Counted from the stretch's first letter, positions 26,429 to 40,627 are shown. The stretch is DNA of 64,000 nt from Acinetobacter variabilis (GCF_000369625.1 NZ_KB850113.1:1123343-1187342); one strand, 5' to 3'. Numbers and translations: made by a program. The notes: generated by a model not told the origin, from the sequence alone.

Positions 26429-27568
26429 CTAACGATGAGTATGGATTGACATCACAATACCCATCCCTGCCAACATGGAAATCACGGCTGTACCACCGTA
26501 ACTCATCAATGGCAAAGGGTCACCCGTCACAGGTAAGATCCCACTGACCATGCCTGAGTTTAAAAATACAAAGAAGAAAAAAGTTAGTCCGATCGCACCG
26601 GCGTATAAACGGCCAAAGTTATGAAAGCTATTCATGCCAATAATCAGACAGCGAATAATAATGGCCGTAAACAGGCTGAATAGAAGAAACACCCCGATAA
26701 AACCAAATTCTTCCGCATAAGTCGACATAATAAAGTCGGTATGATGTTCAGGCAGATAACCTAGATGAGACTGAGTACCTTGCGAATAGCCTTTCCCCAT
26801 AATCCCGCCCGAACCGATGGCAATTTTGGACTGGATAATGTTCCAGCCTGCGCCCAAGGCATCCGATTCTGGATCGAATAAAGTCAGAATCCGTTTCTTT
26901 TGATATTCCTGCAACAAGAACATCCACAGCAATGGCACTGCAATAGCTAAAGCAGCAAAGGCTCCAGCAATTAGGCGCCATGACATGCCGCTCAGGAATA
27001 GTACAAAAATCCCGGGAATCACCAGACCGATATTTAGATCGGGTTGCAGTGCTACCAATACAAATGGCACGCCTAAAATCACCAAAGCACCGACAATGTC
27101 CAGAAACTTCGGCGGGAAAGGTTTACGGGCAAAGTACCAGGCCATCATCAGTGGCATGGCAAACTTCATTACCTCACTCGGCTGCATACTCCCCACACCC
27201 GGCAACGTAATCCAGCGGGTTGCCCCAAGACGCTTCTCACCAATCACAAAGACCAGCAGTAGCATAAAGATACCGAACATATAAAAATATGGACTGGCAG
27301 CTTGATAAACCTTAGGTGGTACTTGGGCACAAATAAACATCACCACAAAGCCCACACCAAAACTGATCGCCTGACGGATCACCATCCCGGAATCTTCCGA
27401 GGTGGCACTGTAGACCACCATCAGACCCAAGATCGCATTTAAAATCAGGAAGCAAAGCAGCCATGGATCAAGGTGCAACTTGGCCCATCGGGAGGCATTT
27501 TGGGGATTAATACTACGTCCATCGCGTGCGGACTGCCGCAAAAAACGATACTGCTGAGAAGGGATCAT
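26429..27568 (-). CDS. rodA: Peptidoglycan polymerase / rod-shape protein RodA
   Basis: 379 residues, about ten transmembrane helices. SEDS-family glycosyltransferase that polymerises lateral-wall peptidoglycan with PBP2. Conserved SEDS segments include RWITLPGVGSMQPSEVMKFA, QPDLNIGLVIPGIFVLFLSG, AYAEEFGFIG-like region (TYAEEFGFIGVFLLF) and PLMSYGGTAVISMLAGMGI at the end. It stands apart from pbpA/mrdA in this window. Start MIPSQQYRFLRQ. Confidence 0.95.
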   Translation of the reverse strand: MIPSQQYRFLRQSARDGRSINPQNASRWAKLHLDPWLLCFLILNAILGLMVVYSATSEDSGMVIRQAISFGVGFVVMFICAQVPPKVYQAASPYFYMFGIFMLLLVFVIGEKRLGATRWITLPGVGSMQPSEVMKFAMPLMMAWYFARKPFPPKFLDIVGALVILGVPFVLVALQPDLNIGLVIPGIFVLFLSGMSWRLIAGAFAALAIAVPLLWMFLLQEYQKKRILTLFDPESDALGAGWNIIQSKIAIGSGGIMGKGYSQGTQSHLGYLPEHHTDFIMSTYAEEFGFIGVFLLFSLFTAIIIRCLIIGMNSFHNFGRLYAGAIGLTFFFFVFLNSGMVSGILPVTGDPLPLMSYGGTAVISMLAGMGIVMSIHTHR

Positions 27569-27668
27569 TGGCCCACGGGTAGAAAATTCATGATGGCAAA
27601 ATTATAAGTTAAAGTGCTCCGGAATAAATCGCCATTGACTGATTTATTCCATTTTTATTGCAATATAT

Positions 27669-28382
27669 TTAGCGCTGGGCAGCCAGTATCAGTTTGGCCA
27701 GTTCCAGATCATCTGGATAGGTAATTTTAATATTGTCAGAGCGGCCTTGTACTACTTGAACTGGTTCGTCTATATGTTCCAGTGCACTGGCTTCATCGGT
27801 AATGGTAACACCATCTGCGAGTGCCTGCTGAATTGCACGTTTTAAGGTTCCAAGTTTCGCCATTTGTGGTGTTTGCGCCTGCCACAAAGTTGAACGATCT
27901 ACCGTCGTTTCAATATCATGACTCTTTACGACACGCTTTAAGGTATCTCGTACCGGAATACCCAGAATCGCCGCCTGATCGGTTTGAATTGCTGTATTGA
28001 CCAGATCAATCAAGGAGCTTTGACTCACACAAGGACGGGCTACATCATGCACTAAAACCCAGTCTTCTTCTGAAGCTATCTCAGATAAATATTCCAAGGC
28101 ATTTAGTACAGAGTTGACGCGTTCTGCACCGCCCAAGCAAAAATGCGCTTTATCCAGACGAGAAAGTGGCAGAGTCTTGGCAACATCATCCTGTGCACCG
28201 ATTGCAAGGACATAACCTGCTAATGGCAATTGATTCAGGCGCGAAACGGTATGTTCAAGAACGGTCTGTTCCTGAATCATCTGATATTGTTTAAGTTCGG
28301 TTTTGGAAAATCGGCTACCGGAACCTGCAGCTGGTAAAATGACCCACAATTTATGGTGTTGTTGGAACATCAGCTGATTCAT
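27669..28382 (-). CDS. ispD: 2-C-methyl-D-erythritol 4-phosphate cytidylyltransferase
   Basis: 237 residues. Third step of the MEP isoprenoid pathway, CTP plus MEP to CDP-ME. The nucleotide loop LPAAGSGSRFSKTELKQY, VLVHDVARPCVS and TDEASALEHIDEPVQVV with VQGRSDNIKITYPDDL are the family motifs. The 5' end overlaps ftsB by 32 bp if MNQLMFQQHHK is the start; a Met four codons in (28370) would reduce that to 20 bp. Confidence 0.95.
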   Translation of the reverse strand: MNQLMFQQHHKLWVILPAAGSGSRFSKTELKQYQMIQEQTVLEHTVSRLNQLPLAGYVLAIGAQDDVAKTLPLSRLDKAHFCLGGAERVNSVLNALEYLSEIASEEDWVLVHDVARPCVSQSSLIDLVNTAIQTDQAAILGIPVRDTLKRVVKSHDIETTVDRSTLWQAQTPQMAKLGTLKRAIQQALADGVTITDEASALEHIDEPVQVVQGRSDNIKITYPDDLELAKLILAAQR

Positions 28383-28740
28383 TGGTTCTCAGGTCTACTT
28401 TATTCGGATTAAGATAAATCGGTTTATATTGAGTACTAATAGTGCTCATTTGTACAAAGGTTTCATGCGGCTTGATCAAACCTAAATCGAGACGAGCATG
28501 TTCTTCGATGGCTTCAATACCATTCTTCAAATCATAAACTTCTGCAGCCAGAACGCGATTACGTTCTTTTAGCTCTTCATTCAATTCTACTTGTTGCTGG
28601 ATTTTCTGGGTCAATGCCTGATGGTCATTATAACCACCCTCACCAAACCAGTATAAATATTGAAACCCTGCGATCAGAACGATCGCAAGGCCCAACAGTA
28701 CTTTACTCATCAAGGAGTCGAATACATTTAACATTGACAT
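28351..28740 (-). CDS. ftsB: Cell division protein FtsB
   Basis: 129 residues. A short cytoplasmic N-terminus, one transmembrane helix (about 13-31, VLLGLAIVLIAGFQYLYWFG), then a periplasmic coiled coil (TQKIQQQVELNEELKERNRVL) and the conserved DLKNGIEAIEEHARLDLGLI. It bridges FtsL and FtsQ at the divisome. The C-terminal tail is longer than in E. coli FtsB (103). It lies between eno (8 bp upstream) and ispD, the usual gammaproteobacterial order. Confidence 0.94.
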   Translation of the reverse strand: MSMLNVFDSLMSKVLLGLAIVLIAGFQYLYWFGEGGYNDHQALTQKIQQQVELNEELKERNRVLAAEVYDLKNGIEAIEEHARLDLGLIKPHETFVQMSTISTQYKPIYLNPNKVDLRTNESADVPTTP

Positions 28741-28747
28741 AAGTCGC

Positions 28748-30040
<1,293 letters not shown>

Positions 30041-30101
30041 CTATTCCTCAGTTGATTAATAAAAATGATGCGTCAAAAAAGACGCATCAATGTATATTGA
30101 A

Positions 30102-30959
<858 letters not shown>

Positions 30960-30990
30960 TTAAACTTCCTAGTTGTGTCTTAAACTCGCA

Positions 30991-32766
<1,776 letters not shown>

Positions 32767-32813
32767 TTAAAAAAATTACAGTAAGTTCATATGATTTATA
32801 TATTGCATTTTGC

Positions 32814-32822
32814 TGCTATAAT
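32814..32822 (+). promoter_or_regulatory. Extended -10 promoter of the lipoprotein gene
   Basis: TGCTATAAT is a perfect extended -10 element (TGN + TATAAT), 38-46 bp upstream of the first candidate ATG at 32860. The -35 region is weak, as is usual with extended -10 promoters. Confidence 0.6.
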
Positions 32823-32859
32823 AGGAACATTCACACCCTACACTATTCTGTTTGATGCA

Positions 32860-33315
32860 ATGATGATGAAGAAACTTTTAATCTGTACCCTGATCCTGAC
32901 TGGCCTTACACTGACTGGTTGTGTAAAAAAAGAAGCTCCAAAAGAAGAAGAACAAACCGAAGTTACTCCAGCATCTGAATTGGTTGCTCCGGAACCTGTA
33001 CAACTTGAGCCTGTTGAACCATTAGAATCAACACCAGTTGAACCGGTTGAAGAAGCACCAGCAACACCGACTGTTGAAATCCAGCGCGAACAAACTGCGA
33101 ATACTACAACTGAAATTCGCCGTGAAGTTAAAAAACCAGAACCTGCTCAATCAGAGCCTGCGCCTGCAGCTGAAACAAATTCAAGTACTGAGCAGCCTGC
33201 AAAACCTGCAGCAACACCAGCCGCTCCTAAAAACAATTCATCTTCTGCAAACAAGTCTGAAGATGATGCAGTTGCAGATGCGATTGCTGCTGCTATGCCA
33301 GCACTTGAAAACTAA
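32860..33315 (+). CDS. Pro/Glu-rich lipoprotein of unknown function
   Basis: About 151 residues from ATG 32860; the next two codons are also ATG. A lipoprotein signal peptide (KKLLICTLILTGLTLTGC) has the lipobox LTGC, with the lipidated Cys at about residue 21. The mature protein is low-complexity, rich in Pro, Glu, Ala and Thr (repeated EPVE/EPAP-like units), and ends in DAVADAIAAAMPALEN. It looks like an extended envelope-spanning stalk rather than an enzyme. I do not recognise a domain. An extended -10 promoter and a shared terminator delimit it as a single unit. Confidence 0.8.
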   Translation: MMMKKLLICTLILTGLTLTGCVKKEAPKEEEQTEVTPASELVAPEPVQLEPVEPLESTPVEPVEEAPATPTVEIQREQTANTTTEIRREVKKPEPAQSEPAPAAETNSSTEQPAKPAATPAAPKNNSSSANKSEDDAVADAIAAAMPALEN

Positions 33316-33330
33316 TATAATCCTTCATCA

Positions 33331-33359
33331 AAAAAACCCAGCTTATGCTGGGTTTTTTA
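33331..33359. terminator. Bidirectional terminator
   Basis: AAAAAACCCAGC, loop TTAT, GCTGGGTTTTTT. It serves the + strand lipoprotein gene and the convergent - strand hydrolase gene. Confidence 0.92.
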
Positions 33360-33376
33360 TGGTTTAAAAATCTCTT

Positions 33377-34483
33377 TCAAGCTGCCGTTGGAGTATCGGA
33401 AAGTTGCAGTAAATACTCTGCCATCAGACGAGTGGCCCATGATTCTGTCTGCATTAAACCCTGATAAAAGCCACAGTGGCTGCCTTTTTTAGTGGTGACG
33501 ACTACAATATTCGGCATAGCTCGAATGGCATCCTTATACGGTTCCAGATTCTTGATATGACAGACCGGGTCATCTTCCGAGTTCAAAATCATCAATGGAA
33601 TTTTGACATTTTCAAAGACATAAATCGGGTTGGTGGCCTTGGTATAGCTTTCATAGTCTGAAAAGCCTGCCAGCTCATAGTAGTGCTGTTCAAATTCAGA
33701 CAAGTCTTTCACCTCAAGCAATTGCTTCCATGAAGGATAAATCTGCCAGGTTTCCTGATAAGGGTGGATAAAACGTTTGATCAGTTTTTTAGCCATGACT
33801 TTGCTATAAAACGGATGCACATAAGCAAAACCGGTTTCGGTATTATAACCTGGGCATAAGGCAAAGGCTGCTTTGAGCGGGGTTTGCTCGCCCTCCTCAC
33901 CCAAGTAGCGAACTAACAGTCCTGTACCCGCAGAAGAACCCACACCATAGAGATCGGATTGAGGAAATTTGTCCTGAATATAGAGCAGCTGTTCACGCAA
34001 GTCCTGAGTGGAGCCAAACAGGTTCATTTTTGGCACAGGCATTGGCAGGTCAGCATGACCACGGCGCAAACACAGGGCAACACGCCAGCCTGTATATTTA
34101 TGCAGGTCACGTACCAGCTCCCGCATGGATTCCGGAGAACCGGTAATGGTATGTAATAACACAATAGTAGGTGTACTTGGCGGTAAATCTAAACCATACC
34201 AGGCAATGCCAGTAATGCCGCCATCGGACATATTCAGCTGCTCAAGCACATCATATTGCAGCTTAATCGTGCGTTTTTTTATCAAGTCCAGATATAAAAT
34301 GTGCGCATGCGCATTCGATAACCACGGTGTTGGACGATATTTCTGTTTTAAAAGTGGTAAACGTTCAATCACACCAGAAAATAAACCATTCGGATTATAA
34401 TAAAGTGTTGGAAGATCTGCTCCGCTAAAGCGGTCCAGATATTCACTTGAAAGTTGACTCATTTTTTTAAGCCACATTTTCAT
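33377..34483 (-). CDS. YheT-type alpha/beta hydrolase
   Basis: 368 residues. PTPWLSNAHAHILY near the N-terminus, PTIVLLHTITGSPESMRELV and ALCLRRGHADLP are characteristic of the YheT/ABHD1-3 group. The nucleophile elbow is GVGSSAG, with the acid in LILNSEDDPVC and the histidine in KKGSHCGFYQG. Members are esterases or lipases with poorly known substrates. The start MKMWLKKMSQL has a second Met at codon 8 (34462), which may be the real start. Confidence 0.88.
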   Translation of the reverse strand: MKMWLKKMSQLSSEYLDRFSGADLPTLYYNPNGLFSGVIERLPLLKQKYRPTPWLSNAHAHILYLDLIKKRTIKLQYDVLEQLNMSDGGITGIAWYGLDLPPSTPTIVLLHTITGSPESMRELVRDLHKYTGWRVALCLRRGHADLPMPVPKMNLFGSTQDLREQLLYIQDKFPQSDLYGVGSSAGTGLLVRYLGEEGEQTPLKAAFALCPGYNTETGFAYVHPFYSKVMAKKLIKRFIHPYQETWQIYPSWKQLLEVKDLSEFEQHYYELAGFSDYESYTKATNPIYVFENVKIPLMILNSEDDPVCHIKNLEPYKDAIRAMPNIVVVTTKKGSHCGFYQGLMQTESWATRLMAEYLLQLSDTPTAA

Positions 34484-34552
34484 CTGTATTCCCCTATAGT
34501 TTTCTATCAGTGATGTACAAACTTCATGCCGACTTGAATCAATTGTAGGAAA

Positions 34553-34963
34553 TTAAGTATTAGCCTGATAAGCCTGAATCCGCTGGCCCATTTCTATAGC
34601 TAAGGCTTCAAGTCCAGATTTTGGTCGGATCATTACTTCAAAATCAATGATCTGACCTTCATCATTGAACTGAATCATGTCGATTCCCTTAATTTTCTTA
34701 TCGCCGACATTGGCTGAGAACTCAAGTACAACATTGTTACCATCTTCACTAAGAAATTCACGGTGATAAGTAAAGTTTTCAAAGACCTGAATCACATTGG
34801 TCAGGATAAAAAATACAACCTGTTTCCCGGGATAAGGCTGAAAAGCCACGGGCGAGCGGAATACGACATTATCCGCGAGGAGTTCATTCAATATGGACAT
34901 ATCACGTGTTTCCAACATTTCATGCCAGCGTGTAATAGCCTGTTTTGTTATTTCAAGTGTCAT
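34553..34963 (-). CDS. NTF2-like (SnoaL-fold) protein
   Basis: 136 residues. The pattern TRWHEMLETRDMSILNELLADNVVFRSPVAF, then VLEFSANVGDKKIKGIDMIQFNDEGQIIDFEVMIRP, is that of the NTF2-like cone fold. These act as small isomerases or hydrolases, or as binding domains. The function here is not evident. It has no operon partner and is bounded by the YheT-type gene and a block of palindromic repeats. Confidence 0.8.
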   Translation of the reverse strand: MTLEITKQAITRWHEMLETRDMSILNELLADNVVFRSPVAFQPYPGKQVVFFILTNVIQVFENFTYHREFLSEDGNNVVLEFSANVGDKKIKGIDMIQFNDEGQIIDFEVMIRPKSGLEALAIEMGQRIQAYQANT

Positions 34964-35020
34964 TTTAGATTCCTTTTATTTTTAGAGTTCTATCTATACG
35001 CTTTCTTCGTTTTAATAATG

Positions 35021-35222
35021 AAATTTCCCCCTTTAGTAAAGGGGGTTAGGGGGATTCTCTTTATATTTAAATCCCTCCCAACCTACCTTTTATAAAGGGA
35101 GGAGTATTCTTTTTTGGACAGCTTTTGTCTTTAAACAAAAGTTCCTTCTTAGAAGGAAAAGCTGAGCGAGAGGTAATTTATTACCCTGATCCCAGCCCTC
35201 TCTCCCAGAGGGAGAGGACTTG
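35021..35222. repeat. Cluster of palindromic intergenic repeats
   Basis: Four inverted repeats sit in 200 bp. (1) 35021-35108: two hairpin-forming halves, CCCCCTTTAGTAAAGGGGG and CCTTTTATAAAGG with GGGAGG, that are also complementary to each other (GGTTAGGGGGATT against AATCCCTCCCAACC). (2) 35122-35141: CTTTTGT and ACAAAAG. (3) 35142-35158: TTCCTTC-TTA-GAAGGAA. (4) 35196-35217: CCCTCTC and GAGAGG around CCCAGAGGG. The style is that of dispersed REP/MITE-like intergenic elements. A dispersed nature cannot be shown from this window. Confidence 0.75.
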
Positions 35223-35229
35223 AAGGCTA

Positions 35230-37263
<2,034 letters not shown>

Positions 37264-37332
37264 TTAGCGTGCAGATGTGCTGGCTATTTTTATTCAGGCT
37301 GACTGATTTACTCCCATCAAGCAGCAGTCTTA

Positions 37333-37346
37333 TGCAACTTGTTGCA
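37333..37346. promoter_or_regulatory. Candidate operator 1 (fadH-padR intergenic)
   Basis: TGCAAC-TT-GTTGCA is a perfect palindromic site. It overlaps a second inverted repeat, GCACTA (37344-37349) with TAGTGC (37355-37360). The spacing to the second site is 42 bp centre to centre. Confidence 0.6.
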
Positions 37347-37373
37347 CTAATTTATAGTGCAGAATTGATTTTT

Positions 37374-37389
37374 ATGCAACATGTTGCAT
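37374..37389. promoter_or_regulatory. Candidate operator 2 (fadH-padR intergenic)
   Basis: ATGCAAC-AT-GTTGCAT is a perfect 16-bp palindrome, 32 bp before the padR-type ATG. With the site at 37333 it forms a pair with identical TGCAAC/GTTGCA arms, suggesting binding of the divergently encoded regulator. Confidence 0.65.
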
Positions 37390-37420
37390 AATAATCCCGA
37401 GTCATTTTTTTGAGACGTTT

Positions 37421-37969
37421 ATGTCTTTATCACATGTTTTACTCACCAGCCTGATTGAGAAACCGAGCACTGGCATTGAACTGGCACGCCGTTTTGACCG
37501 CTCCATGGGCTTCTTCTGGAATGCCACCCATCAGCAGATCTATCGTGAACTGAATGCCATGCTGCAAAAAGGCTGGATTTCGACGATAGAAGAGGAAGAT
37601 TCTCATAGCCGTAAAAAAACCTATCAGGTAGAGCGACTCGGCCGGGAAGAACTGGCTAACTGGATGCTGGAGCACAGTTCCCCAGCACAGCTTCGGGAAG
37701 AACTGATGGTTCGTCTGCGTGCAGAAGCCCAGCTGGGCGGCAACAGCACCTTACCTGAACTGGAACGCCATCTAGAAATACATAAAGAGAAGCTTAAAAC
37801 CTATCAGCAGATTTTCGCCAAAGACTTTGCTCAAGCTGACGAAAATGACCGAACCCTGTATATTCATAAAATGATTCTGCAACTGGGTATTGACCAGGAA
37901 CTGGGCTGGATTGCCTGGCTGGAACAGGTTATTCCTAAACTTAAACAATTCGATGTAGAAAAATTATAA
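37421..37969 (+). CDS. PadR-family transcriptional regulator
   Basis: 182 residues. N-terminal winged helix: LSHVLLTSLIEKPSTGIELARRF, FFWNATHQQIYRELNAMLQKGWI and KKTYQVERLGREEL (about residues 3-80) match the PadR domain. The C-terminal helical part (EMLEHSS to the end) is the Vir_act_alpha_C-type dimerisation arm. It is divergent from fadH and co-directional with the hydrolase and sirtuin genes. It probably binds the palindromes at 37333 and 37374. Confidence 0.92.
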   Translation: MSLSHVLLTSLIEKPSTGIELARRFDRSMGFFWNATHQQIYRELNAMLQKGWISTIEEEDSHSRKKTYQVERLGREELANWMLEHSSPAQLREELMVRLRAEAQLGGNSTLPELERHLEIHKEKLKTYQQIFAKDFAQADENDRTLYIHKMILQLGIDQELGWIAWLEQVIPKLKQFDVEKL

Positions 37970-37983
37970 ATACGGAGATATGC

Positions 37984-38916
37984 ATGCCCTTCTATAGCAT
38001 GCCAGATGGCGAACAGTTATTTGTACGTGAATACGGTCAGGGTCAACCGGTCCTGGTCCTATCAGGTCTGGGCATGTTGAGCTGGCAATGGGCAGCTTTT
38101 CTCTATCCACATCAGAAAAATTTCCGCTTTATTATTCCCGAATGGCGTGGGTTTGGGGCATCTAGTCACTGCAAAATTCCGCAAGACCTGGATGTGATTT
38201 CCAGTCACTGGCTTGATGTTCAATCAGTGATCCAGCAGCTTAATTTAGATCAATTCATTGTGATCGCTTACTCTATGGGTGCGACAACCACCATGCATGG
38301 CTTGTGCTATAGGGATTTTGCCAAACATATAGCAGCTTATTTGCATATTGACCAAACACCTAAGATTCCGGTTGATGATGCTTGGGCATTTGGACTTTTT
38401 GGTTCACGCCATCAGGAATTTATTGAAATTTTGCAGCAGCTTTCAACATTACTTGCAGAACATCAGCAGATTGAACTCATTCGGAATCTGGATACTGCAG
38501 TACGTCAGCAAATTACAGCATTATGGCTGCGCTTCATCCAGCTACAAAATGATAGTCCAGCCAGTTTAAAAGTGTTTAAGTTCATCCTGAACAGATCTCG
38601 TCTGCAAAGCCTGCTCCTGCCTTCCAGTCGGGTAGATTATATGACGTGGTACATCAATAATTATTTATATCATCATGAAGATTATCGTGAAGCTCTGGCG
38701 AAGCTTACTTGTCCGGTAACTTTCTTTAGCGGTGTACAGTCCAAACTTTATCCTGTGGAAGGCCAGCGCCTGATTGCCCAAAGCCTGCCTCAGGCTAAAC
38801 ATGTGCTTTTCAACAAATCTGGTCATACTCCTTTACTGACCGAACCACTCAAATTTGCCAAGGAGCTCGGCATCTTTCTGAAAGAAAATTTACAGTCCAG
38901 CTCTTCAGCGGCTTAA
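37984..38916 (+). CDS. Alpha/beta hydrolase
   Basis: 310 residues. VLVLSGLGMLSWQWAAFLYP, FIIPEWRGFGASSHC and the nucleophile elbow AYSMGATT (Ser near residue 98) define a typical hydrolase fold. A histidine candidate is in NKSGHTPLLTEP near the C-terminus. The gap to the PadR gene is 14 bp, with GGAGATATGC before the ATG, so the two are probably co-transcribed. Substrate unknown; with fadH nearby, an acyl ester or thioester is possible. Confidence 0.88.
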   Translation: MPFYSMPDGEQLFVREYGQGQPVLVLSGLGMLSWQWAAFLYPHQKNFRFIIPEWRGFGASSHCKIPQDLDVISSHWLDVQSVIQQLNLDQFIVIAYSMGATTTMHGLCYRDFAKHIAAYLHIDQTPKIPVDDAWAFGLFGSRHQEFIEILQQLSTLLAEHQQIELIRNLDTAVRQQITALWLRFIQLQNDSPASLKVFKFILNRSRLQSLLLPSSRVDYMTWYINNYLYHHEDYREALAKLTCPVTFFSGVQSKLYPVEGQRLIAQSLPQAKHVLFNKSGHTPLLTEPLKFAKELGIFLKENLQSSSSAA

Positions 38917-38935
38917 AGATTAAGGAGAAGAAATC

Positions 38936-39640
38936 ATGAAAAAACTGGTGGTGTTTTCAGGTGCTGGCATGAGTGCTGAAAGTGGGATTAACACCTTTCG
39001 TGACAGTGATGGGCTTTGGGAACACTATCGTATAGAAGAAGTTGCCACACCGGAAGCTTGGGCTAAAAATACGGAACTGGTGCAACGCTTTTATAATGCC
39101 CGACGTAAAAATATTCTGGAAGCACAGCCAAATGCAGCTCATCAACTCATTGCTGAACTTGAAGATGATTTTGATGTCCATGTGATTACCCAAAATATTG
39201 ATGATCTGCATGAACGCGCCGGAAGTTCTAAGGTTATTCACCTGCATGGCAATATCCGCCTAGCCAAAACCTCAGGCCCGAATTGCCAGTACACCACCGA
39301 GTTTTATCCAATCGAAGGCACTGATTTAGATTTGACTAAACACTTCTGTAAGGAAGGCTATCCACTACGTCCACATGTGGTCTGGTTTGGCGAAGCTGTA
39401 CCAGCTTATGAAGAAGCACAAGATTGTGTACGGGATGCTGATATTTTTGTGGTTATTGGAACTAGCCTGCAAGTATATCCTGTTGCTGGTTTAATCCATG
39501 AGATTCCAGCTCACTGCACAGCTTATTATATTGATCCCAAAGCAGATCAACAGCATTTACCCGTTCAGTTTCACAAGATTTCCCAGACGGCCACAGAAGG
39601 CATGAAAACCTTACTTAAATTACTTGAGTCCGAGATCTAG
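38936..39640 (+). CDS. cobB: Sirtuin-type NAD-dependent deacylase
   Basis: 234 residues. NAD pocket GAGMSAESGINTFRDSDGLWEHY, the FYNARRKNI segment (Tyr and Arg that mark class III desuccinylase/demalonylase-type sirtuins), TQNIDDLHERAGS and the catalytic histidine in VIHLHGNIRL. GTSLQVYPVAGL and YYIDP complete the fold. The zinc-ribbon cysteines appear incomplete: NCQYT and HFCKEG are the only cysteines in that region. AGGAG precedes the ATG, 19 bp after the hydrolase gene. The symbol is by family; no function was tested. Confidence 0.9.
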   Translation: MKKLVVFSGAGMSAESGINTFRDSDGLWEHYRIEEVATPEAWAKNTELVQRFYNARRKNILEAQPNAAHQLIAELEDDFDVHVITQNIDDLHERAGSSKVIHLHGNIRLAKTSGPNCQYTTEFYPIEGTDLDLTKHFCKEGYPLRPHVVWFGEAVPAYEEAQDCVRDADIFVVIGTSLQVYPVAGLIHEIPAHCTAYYIDPKADQQHLPVQFHKISQTATEGMKTLLKLLESEI

Positions 39641-39676
39641 TCATCATTCAAAATTCGTATTCTATAGTTGACAGTA

Positions 39677-39711
39677 TGCAACAATCATTTTTTAATCAGC
39701 CTATTGTTGCA
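39677..39711. promoter_or_regulatory. Inverted repeat upstream of the LysR-type gene
   Basis: TGCAACAAT (39677-39685) and ATTGTTGCA (39703-39711) form a perfect 9-bp inverted repeat with 17 bp between. It ends 16 bp before the ATG at 39728. Its TGCAAC/GTTGCA ends are the same half-sites as in the palindromes at 37333 and 37374. Confidence 0.55.
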
Positions 39712-39727
39712 GGAATGGAATTAAACG

Positions 39728-40627
39728 ATGCTGACTGATCTGGATGATTTTTACTGTTTTGCGCAGGTCGTCGAACATGGTGGCTTTAGTGCAGCCGAAC
39801 GTGCTACCGATATTCCCAAATCCAAGCTCAGCCGCCGCGTTTATAATCTGGAAGAACGTCTTGGCGTCCGTCTGATTCAGCGTAGTTCCCGTCATTTTGC
39901 AGTCACTGATATTGGCATGAATATCTATCGCCATGCACAAGTGATGCTCAGTGCAGCACAGGCTGCACACGACCTGGTAGATCATCTCAGTACTGAACCG
40001 CGTGGCACTATTAAAGTCAGCCTGCCCGTCTCCATTGCCCAGAATGAAATGGCAAAAATCCTGCCGGATTTCCTGAAAAAATATCCTAAAATTAAAGTCC
40101 AGATGATGATCACCAATCGACGCGTGGACATCATTAACGAAGGCTTTGATCTGGCCCTACGGGTACGGACCAGCCTGGATGATGATCCGAATCTGGTAAT
40201 TCGTCAGTTTGAAAAAATCGAACAGCATCTGTTTGCCAGTCAGGGCTATCTGAATGAATTTGGCGATCTGAAAACGCCTGAACAGCTCTCTGAACATAAA
40301 ATTTTAAGCATGGCTGAGGAACATACTGAACAGTTCCTGATATTGCAGAATGAGCAGCAGCAACAGAAAAAAATCCGGATCAACCCGACCGTAATGGGAT
40401 CAGACCTGAATATGCTGGCACAACTGGCGGCTTCAAGCTGCGGCATTACCTTATTGCCCGATAATGTCGTGCAGCAATATGTAGAACGTGGCGAACTGGT
40501 TCGGGTACTTTCAGACTGGAAAACCGCACATGGCATTTTTCATCTGGTTTATCCTTCCCGTCGTGGCCTGTTACCGGCTGTGCGGGTATTTATTGATTAT
40601 CTGGTTGAGCACCTGCATCTTGTATAA
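39728..40627 (+). CDS. LysR-type transcriptional regulator
   Basis: 299 residues. N-terminal winged helix-turn-helix (DLDDFYCFAQVVEHGGFSAAERATDIPKSKLSRRVYNLEERLGVRLIQRSSR) and a C-terminal LysR substrate-binding domain (FEKIEQHLFAS, ITLLPDNVVQQYV). The KSKLSRRVYNLE recognition helix resembles the subgroup regulating reductases and oxidoreductases. The inducer is unknown. It is downstream of the sirtuin gene, but the 87-bp gap with an inverted repeat suggests its own promoter. Confidence 0.93.
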   Translation: MLTDLDDFYCFAQVVEHGGFSAAERATDIPKSKLSRRVYNLEERLGVRLIQRSSRHFAVTDIGMNIYRHAQVMLSAAQAAHDLVDHLSTEPRGTIKVSLPVSIAQNEMAKILPDFLKKYPKIKVQMMITNRRVDIINEGFDLALRVRTSLDDDPNLVIRQFEKIEQHLFASQGYLNEFGDLKTPEQLSEHKILSMAEEHTEQFLILQNEQQQQKKIRINPTVMGSDLNMLAQLAASSCGITLLPDNVVQQYVERGELVRVLSDWKTAHGIFHLVYPSRRGLLPAVRVFIDYLVEHLHLV

